Assembly: GCA_903833025.1 (NCBI GenBank)
Contig: CAILDT010000186.1
Location: 1-5,702 of the forward strand
DNA: 5,702 nucleotides
Direction: 5' to 3'
Origin: an uncultured Bacteroidota bacterium
GTDB lineage: Bacteria; Bacteroidota; Bacteroidia; 2-12-FULL-35-15
The notes under the pieces were generated by a model. That model saw only the letters and a program-made list of their open reading frames with translations, was not told the DNA's origin and ran no database searches. Numbering within the stretch: the stretch's first letter is position 1; every line of letters starts with the position of its first letter. The position numbers and the translations under genes are program-made. This document shows positions 1 through 5,702 of this stretch, in pieces.

Positions 1-3000
1 CGCATGCGATTAAATGGACTTTCAAATTTGAGAATATTACCTGAACCAGAAATTGAACAGGAAGAACAAGAAAATTTATCTGACCAAGAGAAAAATGAAG
101 AAGAAAACAAATATAAATTGGTCGAAAAGTTTCACGAGTTAAAATTTGATGGCGCAAATGCTAATGTAAATATTGTTTCCGAAAATGAGGTGAGTAATTA
201 TTATTCTTATGGCGATGCTAAAAGCGCAAATAACAAAGAAACAATAATAGCACACGCATATAAAAAAATAACGTATAAAAATATTTATCCTAATACAGAT
301 ATTGTATTCGAATTTCCAAAGGATGAGACAGGCATTGAATATTCTATAATTCTAAATCCCGGCGCGGATATAAACAATATTAGAATTTCTTTTCCGGGCA
401 AAGAACATTTTAGTTTAATAGATAATAGAATCGAAATAGAGTCTTCATTTGGTAAAATAACACATTACCAGCCGAGTGCATATTTATTAAATAACAAAAC
501 AAAAATACCAAGTAACTTTATTATAAAAGAAAACCAAATTAGCTTTCAACTCGCAAATTATAACCGTACTCAAACTTTAATAATCGACCCTTGGACAGTA
601 TCACCCAACTATGGAACCACCTATGCCAGTGCCTTTGATGTGGATTATGATAACCAAGGAAATGTGTATGCTTATGGCGGGGTTGGTCCTTTTGAATTGA
701 TGAAATATGATTCCACTGGTGCGCTTGTATGGACTTATACATCACCTTTTTTATATAATCTGCAATATTATGGCGATTTTGCTGTGGATAGAAATTCAAA
801 TAACATTTATTTGGTTGAAGGGTTTAACACAGGTACAGGTGCTCAAGCAGTTAAAATTAATTCTTCTGCAAGTCAACTGGCTACATTTGGCGGCAATCCT
901 CAACTTAGAGAAATGTGGAGAATAGCCATAGGTAAGTGTAATGATAATATTATTATTGCAGGTGGAGGAACTTCTTCACCGAGTTATCAAACCTGTTATT
1001 TAGATACTAATCTTGTAGCAACCACTCCTGTTCAGTATATCCCAACCACGGATTGTTGCCACGATGCTGGTTTATTAGCATTAGATAATTATGGAAATGC
1101 TTACGAGCTCACCAGCCGAAGATCTGGTGATACGATTTTTAATAATACTCTTGTAAAACTTCCTGTACCTGCTTTATCACCAATAATATATAGGGTGCCT
1201 TCATACTATGCAACTAAGGAAGCTTCGAGTATGCTTTATTATCAGAGCGCAGGTGCCAGTTCATCTAATGGATTTAATGGCATAACCACATCAGGCACAT
1301 TTGTATATACCTACGATGGTTATGTATTAAAAAAATGGGACGGACCAACAGGAAATCTTTTAGTGTATAAAAGAATTAGCTATCCTCAAAGTGGTGATTC
1401 CGCATCAATATATTGGGGTGGGCTTTCAGCAGATGATTGTGGAAACTTGTTTTTAGCTAATGATATGTACGTGCAACAATATGATGCTAATTTGAATCTG
1501 GTAAATACCTATACTATGCCAGGGTCGATAACGGATGTTAATATTTCAAATAGCGGCACTTTATATGTTTGCGGACAAGGTTTTCTATCTGCTATTTCTC
1601 CCTCAAATATTATTAATTGTCAAAATAGTGGTACTATATCACTCACGGCAACTACAATAAATGAAACTTGTACTACACCTGGTGCAGCAACAACTGTTGT
1701 TTCGGGTGGCAATCCACCATACAATATTGTTTGGAATACAATTCCACCACAATATGGATTCAACATTTTTAATGTGCCAGCAGGAGTTTATATTGCAACA
1801 ATTACCGGAAGTGGCTGCCATTCGCAAGCGGTGCAAGATACTGTTACTATTGGTTCTGCAGGAGGCATAATGGCAACTTCCAACTCTTCAAATGCTACTT
1901 GTGGAAACAATGATGGAACAGCTACCTGCACAGTAACGGCTGGAAATCCTCCTTATTCCTATTTATGGTCGGATGGACAAACAGCTCAAACCGCAACAGG
2001 TTTATCAGTTGGAGTTTATACTTGCATTATTACTGATAGTATTGGCTGTATAAGTACGCGGACGGTAAATATTAATTCAGTTAACACCGTAAGTTTATCG
2101 TATACAACCACTCCAACTGTTTGCAACTCAAATAACGGAAGTGCTACTATAAATGCAACAGGAGGAAATGCCCCTTATTCTTATCTTTGGTCGAACGGAC
2201 AAACTACACAAACGGCAAACAACTTTGCGAGTGGAATCTGTTATTGTGTGGTTACAGATAGTGTGGGTTGTGCCCAACTGCAATATATAACTATTGTTTC
2301 TTCTAACCCTCTTTCTTTTTCTATAACCACTACACCAAGCAACTGTGTTCTTAATACAGGAACTGCAACAGTAGTTGCAAATAATGGCATCCCTCCATAT
2401 AGTTATAGCTGTAGCAATGGTCAGGATAGCGTAACAGCTACCGGGCTTGCACTTGGGCTTGTAACTTGTACAGTTACCGATAGCAATGGTTGTGTAGAAA
2501 CGCAAAGCACCATAATTCCTCAATACACTTATTCCACAGTAACACAATCTACATTAGGGAATCCTCATTACATCTGTAATACCCCGTTTTTATTAACTGG
2601 CGGAAGCCCCGCAGGAGGGGCATATTCGGGGGATGGGGTGAGTTCAAATATATTTAATCCGTCAGTAGCAGGTCTTGGTTCGCATACCATAACATATTCA
2701 TATACGGAACCCAACGGTTGTGTTGCCTATGCATATGTAACCATATTTGTGGTTGCCTGCAGTACTGTTGGAATAAACGAAAATAATAATTTAAACAACG
2801 TAACAATTTCCCCCAACCCCTTCACTTCCCAAACAACAATTTCTTTTTCAGAAGAACATACTTCGGCAGGCTCAGCAACCCACACTATTATTATAACTGA
2901 TGTACTTGGCAAAGAAATAAAAACTACCATTCTTAGTGGAGCGAGGAATCTCATCATAGAAAAAGGAGAGATGAGTAATGGAATTTATTTTGTAAGGATA

Positions 3001-3066
3001 GAAACTACAGATGCTTCGACAGGCTCAGCAACCAATGTGGTGAATAGAAAGATAGTGGTGCAGTAA
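1..3066 (+). CDS. Secreted/surface T9SS cargo protein with DUF7948-like domain, beta-propeller and SprB repeats (5' truncated)
   Basis: The frame is open to the left edge and there is no signal peptide, so the gene starts upstream and the ATG at 4 is probably internal. Residues here are counted from that ATG. Residues 1-195 match the end of a DUF7948-type domain (YKKITYKNIYPNTD, then YSIILNPGAD, then a closing LIIDPW). Residues 200-536 show about seven repeats of the form 'D..GN.Y......' followed by a strand, which suggests a seven-bladed beta-propeller. Residues 545-838 are four SprB-like repeats (NPPYSYLWSDGQ). Residues 840-918 form another Ig/PKD-like module (GGSPAGGAYSGDGV). Residues 924-1020 are a T9SS type A sorting domain. 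The protein is therefore probably exported by the Sec system and then T9SS, and released or anchored at the cell surface. Adhesion or matrix binding is plausible from the repeats, but no ligand or catalytic site is visible. The domain order is clear; the biological role is unknown. Confidence 0.9.
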   Translation, partial: RMRLNGLSNLRILPEPEIEQEEQENLSDQEKNEEENKYKLVEKFHELKFDGANANVNIVSENEVSNYYSYGDAKSANNKETIIAHAYKKITYKNIYPNTDIVFEFPKDETGIEYSIILNPGADINNIRISFPGKEHFSLIDNRIEIESSFGKITHYQPSAYLLNNKTKIPSNFIIKENQISFQLANYNRTQTLIIDPWTVSPNYGTTYASAFDVDYDNQGNVYAYGGVGPFELMKYDSTGALVWTYTSPFLYNLQYYGDFAVDRNSNNIYLVEGFNTGTGAQAVKINSSASQLATFGGNPQLREMWRIAIGKCNDNIIIAGGGTSSPSYQTCYLDTNLVATTPVQYIPTTDCCHDAGLLALDNYGNAYELTSRRSGDTIFNNTLVKLPVPALSPIIYRVPSYYATKEASSMLYYQSAGASSSNGFNGITTSGTFVYTYDGYVLKKWDGPTGNLLVYKRISYPQSGDSASIYWGGLSADDCGNLFLANDMYVQQYDANLNLVNTYTMPGSITDVNISNSGTLYVCGQGFLSAISPSNIINCQNSGTISLTATTINETCTTPGAATTVVSGGNPPYNIVWNTIPPQYGFNIFNVPAGVYIATITGSGCHSQAVQDTVTIGSAGGIMATSNSSNATCGNNDGTATCTVTAGNPPYSYLWSDGQTAQTATGLSVGVYTCIITDSIGCISTRTVNINSVNTVSLSYTTTPTVCNSNNGSATINATGGNAPYSYLWSNGQTTQTANNFASGICYCVVTDSVGCAQLQYITIVSSNPLSFSITTTPSNCVLNTGTATVVANNGIPPYSYSCSNGQDSVTATGLALGLVTCTVTDSNGCVETQSTIIPQYTYSTVTQSTLGNPHYICNTPFLLTGGSPAGGAYSGDGVSSNIFNPSVAGLGSHTITYSYTEPNGCVAYAYVTIFVVACSTVGINENNNLNNVTISPNPFTSQTTISFSEEHTSAGSATHTIIITDVLGKEIKTTILSGARNLIIEKGEMSNGIYFVRIETTDASTGSATNVVNRKIVVQ
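1636..2517 (+). repeat. Four tandem SprB-like protein repeats
   Basis: Four units of about 70 residues cover residues 545-618, 622-693, 696-766 and 770-838 of the secreted protein. Their shared pattern is a TC or VC near the start, a short G-rich turn, GG/AGNPPYSYLWSNGQ, a TATGL-like segment, then a strand and TDS.GC. Units 2 and 3 are the most alike, at DNA level as well (ccttattc, tggtcg, ggacaaac). Unit 1 keeps the tryptophan but has lost the SNGQ turn. Unit 4 has cysteine in place of the tryptophan (YSCSNGQ). SprB repeats are known from Bacteroidota gliding and surface adhesins. Here they sit between a propeller and a type A sorting domain, and probably act as a spacer or adhesive stalk (inference). 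Confidence 0.85.
2861..2880 (+). repeat. REP-like 20-bp repeat, copy 1, inside the sorting domain
   Basis: The sequence is CTTCGGCAGGCTCAGCAACC. It differs by one base from the copy at 3014, and the identity stops at both edges. It is read from the second codon position and gives S-A-G-S-A-T within the TSAGSAT loop. It resembles the TTCGACAGGCTCAG motif that I recall as a dispersed short repeat in many bacterial genomes, but I could not search for other copies. Confidence 0.6.
2939..2952 (+). repeat. Possible fragment of a second REP-like repeat
   Basis: GAGCGAGGAATCTC resembles one half of a dispersed repeat that I recall as ending in GCGAGGAATCTC. Here it encodes the GARNL loop of the sorting domain, between the two 20-bp repeats. 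A 14-bp resemblance may be chance, so this is tentative. Confidence 0.3.
3014..3033 (+). repeat. REP-like 20-bp repeat, copy 2, inside the sorting domain
   Basis: The sequence is CTTCGACAGGCTCAGCAACC, 19 of 20 bases identical to the copy at 2861 and exactly 153 bp (51 codons) downstream, so it is read in the same frame. It gives S-T-G-S-A-T within ASTGSAT, just before the last strand of the sorting domain (NVVNRKIVVQ). The flanking bases do not match those of copy 1. Confidence 0.6.
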
Positions 3067-3100
3067 AAGTTACAGATAACAAATGAACCATTAAAATAAG

Positions 3101-3108
3101 TACCTTTG
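3101..3108 (+). promoter_or_regulatory. Putative -7 promoter box for the toxin-antitoxin pair
   Basis: TACCTTTG fits the Bacteroidota -7 consensus TAnnTTTG and lies 12 bp before the antitoxin ATG. I see no good TTTG-type -33 element at the usual spacing. If the box is used, transcription would start within a few bases of the start codon and leave almost no leader. Confidence 0.5.
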
Positions 3109-3120
3109 TAAAAAAAAGCT

Positions 3121-3339
3121 ATGGAAGCAATAATTAGAACAAATGACAAGGAGGCATTTAATTCTCTTGTTCAATTTTTAAAAACTTTAAATTTTGAAGT
3201 GGAGACGAAAGAGAAGAAAAAAGCATCCGCAAAATCGCATAAACAAAATGATTTTTCGGAAGCCGTTAAATTCTGGAATTCAATACAGGTAGATATGAGC
3301 AATTTTAAGTTCGACAGAGAGGAGGCAAATGAAAGATAA
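3121..3339 (+). CDS. Putative antitoxin of a PIN-domain toxin-antitoxin pair
   Basis: This 72-residue hydrophilic protein sits directly upstream of a PIN-domain toxin gene and overlaps it by 11 nt, the usual antitoxin-first order. The ATG at 3121 is the only possible ATG start, because an in-frame TAA lies at 3109. Residues 2-28 look like strand-helix-strand (EAIIRT, KEAFNSLVQFLKTL, FEVET). A basic linker follows (KEKKKASAKSHK, 30-41), then a tail rich in aromatic and acidic residues (FWNSIQVDMSNFKFDREEANER). Such tails in VapB-type antitoxins typically wrap around the toxin and block its active site. I see no ribbon-helix-helix, AbrB, Phd or helix-turn-helix DNA-binding motif, so self-repression is not supported by sequence. 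The role is inferred mainly from context; the protein family is not recognised with certainty. Confidence 0.75.
   Translation: MEAIIRTNDKEAFNSLVQFLKTLNFEVETKEKKKASAKSHKQNDFSEAVKFWNSIQVDMSNFKFDREEANER
3317..3325 (+). promoter_or_regulatory. Shine-Dalgarno site for the PIN toxin inside the antitoxin gene
   Basis: GAGAGGAGG ends 3 nt before the toxin ATG at 3329; its GAGAGG part is 6 nt away. Strong Shine-Dalgarno sites are uncommon in Bacteroidota, and none is visible before the other genes here. It lies in codons for the antitoxin tail (REEA), so toxin translation is probably coupled to antitoxin translation. Alternatively, the purine-rich run may simply reflect the Arg/Glu codons. Confidence 0.5.
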
Positions 3340-3730
3340 AATATTTGCTGATTCAAATATTGTAGTATATGTTTTTGATAAAAAAACAACAAAACAAACA
3401 ATATCAAGAGAAATTATTAAAGCACAGCCTGTTATTTCATCACAAGTAATAATTGAATCCTTAAATGTTTGTATAAGGAAATTAAAATTTTCAAAAGAAA
3501 AAGCTTATAAAAACTCTTTGCTTCTTTTTAAATTCTGCGAATATCATTCTCTTGAAACATCTACTTTTATTAAAGCATATTCCATTTCAGAAAAATATGG
3601 ATATACCCATCTTGATTCATTAATCATCGCTTCATCTCTTGAAGCGGAATGTTCTGTTCTTTATACCGAAGATATGCAGCATAATCAATTGATTGAGAAA
3701 AAACTCCGAATTATTAATCCTTTTTTATAG
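3329..3730 (+). CDS. PIN-domain ribonuclease toxin, VapC-like
   Basis: This 133-residue protein has the size and layout of a VapC-type PIN-domain toxin, a metal-dependent RNase that cuts cellular RNA when its antitoxin is lost. The expected acidic residues are present: D8 in the first strand (IFADSNIVVY), E43 in the helix (SSQVIIESLN), D96 (YTHLDSLIIASSLEAEC) and D115 with E114 next to it (LYTEDM). All four conserved acidic positions are kept, so it is probably active. The ATG at 3329 is supported by an upstream in-frame stop at 3296 and by the Shine-Dalgarno-like GAGAGGAGG. The gene overlaps the end of the putative antitoxin gene. By eye it is more AT-rich than the flanking large genes, consistent with the mobile nature of such modules. 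The RNA target is unknown. Confidence 0.88.
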   Translation: MKDKIFADSNIVVYVFDKKTTKQTISREIIKAQPVISSQVIIESLNVCIRKLKFSKEKAYKNSLLLFKFCEYHSLETSTFIKAYSISEKYGYTHLDSLIIASSLEAECSVLYTEDMQHNQLIEKKLRIINPFL

Positions 3731-3778
3731 TCCCAAAAATAATTCCTCTTATTAATGATTCCATCATTTATTATTTTG

Positions 3779-3786
3779 TAGTTTTG
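3779..3786 (+). promoter_or_regulatory. Putative -7 promoter box for the potassium transporter
   Basis: TAGTTTTG matches the Bacteroidota TAnnTTTG -7 consensus and lies 22 bp before the transporter ATG, in the 78-bp gap after the toxin gene. No convincing -33 element is visible. The box suggests that the transporter is transcribed separately from the toxin-antitoxin pair. Confidence 0.45.
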
Positions 3787-3808
3787 CGCACTTTTTAAAA
3801 ACGCCTAA

Positions 3809-5702
3809 ATGTCAATTGACCATCGGTACACGCACAAACTATCCAAAGCAGGGCTTCTTGTTACTTTAGGAATTATTTTTGGCGACATCGGTACTTCTCC
3901 GCTTTATGTATTAAGTGCCATAGTTGGTGATAAACCAATAGATATTGAAACCATAAAAGGTGGCTTATCCTGTATCTTCTGGACACTTACTTTACAAACC
4001 ACTTTAAAATACGTAATACTTACATTAAGAGCAGATAACAAAGGTGAAGGTGGAATATTTTCGCTGTATGCACTTGTACGTAGAGCAAAAATAAAATGGT
4101 TATTGTTACCTGCAATTATTGGTGGTAGTGCTTTATTAGCCGATGGTATTATTACTCCTCCCATCTCTGTTGCCTCTGCTATTGAAGGTCTCCGCGACTT
4201 AAATCCTTACATCAAAACAGTACCTATTGTTATTGCGATACTTTGTGGTTTGTTTTTTATACAACAATTCGGAACTAAATTTATCGGTAAGTTTTTCGGT
4301 CCGGTAATGCTGGTGTGGTTTTTAATGTTGAGCATTTTAGGAGTAACCCAGATATTTACTAATGTAGATGTGCTTACTTCTGTAAACCCTTATTATGGAT
4401 ATAGATTATTGTTTTGCCACCCAAGCGGCTTCCTTATATTAGGTGCTGTGTTCCTTTGTACTACAGGTGCAGAAGCACTCTATTCCGATTTAGGACATTG
4501 TGGCAGAGAGAATATTCGCATCTCGTGGATATTTGTAAAAACGGCTTTACTTTTAAATTACTTCGGACAAGGTGCTTGGCTGATAAGCAAAGCAGGCACT
4601 ACATTAGGCAAGGTTAGTCCGTTTTATGGTATAATGCCGCCGTGGTTTGTACCCATCGGAATTGTAATAGCTACAATGGCAACAATAGTGGCAAGTCAGG
4701 CGTTAATAAGTGGCTCGTTCACTTTGATAAACGAAGCAATGCGATTAAACTTTTGGCCCAAAGTAAAAGTAAAATACCCATCCGATTTTAAAGGACAACT
4801 ATATATTCCATCTGTTAATTGGCTATTATTATCGGGCTGTATAGCAGTAACACTTTATTTTCAAGAATCAGAAGGAATGCAGGCAGCTTATGGGCTTGCA
4901 ATAGTACTCACTATGTTAATGACAACTACTTTGCTCACTTATTATATGATAATAAAACGATACAATAAAATATTTATTGTAACCGTATTTTCAACCTACT
5001 TAATCATCGAAAGTTCGTTCCTTATTGCAAACCTGCATAAGTTTACACACGGCGGCTGGATAACTTTAATGATAGCATCTGTGCTTATAATAACAATGTT
5101 AGTATGGTATTATGCACGTAAAATTAGAAACCGATATGTGGAGTTTGTAAAGCTGAAAGATTACCTAACAGTGCTCGAAGATTTGAGCAAAGATTTATCG
5201 GTACCAAAATATTCAACCCACTTGGTTTACCTTACCAGTGCCGATAACAGAGAGGAAATAGAATCGAAAGTAATTTATTCGATAATGCAAAAACAACCAA
5301 AACGTGCCGATATATACTGGTTTGTACACGTGGATGTGGTGGATGAACCGTATAGAATGGAATATAAAGTAAGCGAATTTATTCACGATGATGTTATCCG
5401 CATTGATTTCCGTTTAGGTTTCCGTGTTGCTCCACGCATCAATTTAATGTTCCGCAAAGTGGTGGAAGATATGGTGAAGAATAAAGAAGTGGATATTACC
5501 AGCAGATACAAATCATTAAACAAAAACAATATCATTGGCGACTTTAGGTTTATAGTAATAGAGAAATTTCTTTCTTACGAAAATGAATTACCTCTAATAG
5601 AAAGGGTTATTCTCGATATTTATTTCTTCTTGAAACATTATAGTTTATCCGAAGAAAAAGCATTTGGATTAGATACCAGTTCGGTAACTGTGGAAACAGT
5701 TC
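3809..5702 (+). CDS. kup: Kup-family potassium transporter (3' truncated)
   Basis: The frame is open from ATG 3809 to the right edge (631 codons visible, no stop), and an in-frame TAA directly precedes the ATG, which fixes the start. Family hallmarks are GDIGTSPLY (residues 25-33), GEGGIFSLYAL (79-89), DGIITPPISVASAIEGL (112-128) and TTGAEALYSDLGHCG (218-232). Kup proteins import K+ with H+ at the inner membrane. D26 and E222 appear to correspond to acidic residues important for transport in E. coli Kup; at the third position there is D112 where E. coli has Glu. About twelve membrane segments can be placed between residues 13 and 435, followed by the cytoplasmic C-terminal domain from about 437. 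Kup proteins usually have 620-660 residues, so only a short tail is cut off. There is no Shine-Dalgarno site, and the neighbours give no functional clue. Confidence 0.95.
   Translation, partial: MSIDHRYTHKLSKAGLLVTLGIIFGDIGTSPLYVLSAIVGDKPIDIETIKGGLSCIFWTLTLQTTLKYVILTLRADNKGEGGIFSLYALVRRAKIKWLLLPAIIGGSALLADGIITPPISVASAIEGLRDLNPYIKTVPIVIAILCGLFFIQQFGTKFIGKFFGPVMLVWFLMLSILGVTQIFTNVDVLTSVNPYYGYRLLFCHPSGFLILGAVFLCTTGAEALYSDLGHCGRENIRISWIFVKTALLLNYFGQGAWLISKAGTTLGKVSPFYGIMPPWFVPIGIVIATMATIVASQALISGSFTLINEAMRLNFWPKVKVKYPSDFKGQLYIPSVNWLLLSGCIAVTLYFQESEGMQAAYGLAIVLTMLMTTTLLTYYMIIKRYNKIFIVTVFSTYLIIESSFLIANLHKFTHGGWITLMIASVLIITMLVWYYARKIRNRYVEFVKLKDYLTVLEDLSKDLSVPKYSTHLVYLTSADNREEIESKVIYSIMQKQPKRADIYWFVHVDVVDEPYRMEYKVSEFIHDDVIRIDFRLGFRVAPRINLMFRKVVEDMVKNKEVDITSRYKSLNKNNIIGDFRFIVIEKFLSYENELPLIERVILDIYFFLKHYSLSEEKAFGLDTSSVTVETV

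Larger units (their letters stand above)
2773..3066 (+). other. T9SS type A C-terminal sorting domain (Por_Secre_tail-like)
   Basis: Residues 924-1020 follow the known pattern of this domain: SPNPF (936-940), TTISF (944-948), IIITDVLGKEIK (962-973), EKGEMSNGIYFVRI (986-999) and a final RKIVVQ. Domains of this type direct proteins through the type IX secretion system across the outer membrane and are usually cleaved off. The copy here carries two near-identical 7-residue additions, at 953-959 and 1004-1010, in places where related domains have a short turn. It also has a slightly long loop at 979-983 (GARNL). Confidence 0.9.

Noticed and set aside
4..6. ATG at 4 as the true start of the large secreted protein
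   Set aside because: The frame is open to the window edge, no signal peptide follows, and the sequence begins in the middle of a DUF7948-like domain. The gene must start upstream.
2128..2547. 139-codon open frame on the minus strand
   Set aside because: It is the antisense of the SprB repeats, with a Cys/Thr/Ile-rich translation and no recognisable domain; the repeats on the plus strand explain it.
3069..3080. GTTA-CAGA-TAAC hairpin after the secreted protein stop codon as terminator
   Set aside because: A 4-bp AT-rich stem is too weak, and no T run follows it.
3754..3768. Inverted repeat AATGA-TTCCA-TCATT between toxin and transporter as terminator or operator
   Set aside because: The stem is only 5 bp and AT-rich, with no following U tract at the right distance. 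Chance is likely in AT-rich intergenic DNA.
3904..4617. Open frames at 3904-4164 (minus) and 4414-4617 (plus)
   Set aside because: Both lie wholly inside the potassium transporter gene, whose plus-strand reading shows all family motifs without interruption.
3809..5702. Possible frameshift or pseudogene in the transporter
   Set aside because: I read every codon from 3809 to the window end and found no stop or break; motifs and membrane segments come in the normal order. The missing stop codon is due only to the window edge.

Overview
The window looks like a piece of a Bacteroidota (Bacteroidetes) chromosome. The signs are a large secreted protein with SprB-type repeats and a type IX secretion (T9SS) type A C-terminal sorting domain, AT-rich coding sequence, mostly no Shine-Dalgarno sites, and TAnnTTTG-type -7 promoter boxes directly upstream of two genes. 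I cannot name genus or species.

Layout, all on the + strand. (1) Positions 1-3066 hold the 3' portion of a large surface or secreted protein whose start lies before the window. Its order is the end of a DUF7948-like N-terminal domain, a probable seven-bladed beta-propeller, four SprB-like repeats, one further Ig/PKD-like module and a T9SS type A sorting domain. (2) Positions 3121-3730 hold a compact two-gene toxin-antitoxin-like module: a 72-aa putative antitoxin overlapping by 11 nt a 133-aa PIN-domain (VapC-like) ribonuclease. (3) Positions 3809-5702 hold a Kup-family potassium transporter that stays open to the right edge. At least 631 residues are visible, so only a short C-terminal tail is likely missing.

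The three units appear to be functionally independent. The module and the transporter each have their own -7-like box, and I see no strong terminator between the units. The only translational coupling visible is inside the toxin-antitoxin pair, where the toxin start lies within the antitoxin gene behind an unusually good Shine-Dalgarno sequence.

The most unusual observation is at the end of the secreted protein gene. A 20-bp sequence, CTTCGACAGGCTCAGCAACC with one variable base, occurs twice, 153 bp apart, in the same reading frame. Both copies add a TSAGSAT/ASTGSAT peptide to loops of the sorting domain. Between them lies a 14-bp stretch, GAGCGAGGAATCTC, that resembles another dispersed bacterial repeat. 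This suggests that short REP-like elements have entered a coding region and been tolerated as in-frame loop insertions. I found no CRISPR array, tRNA, rRNA, IS element or clearly new multi-gene system.
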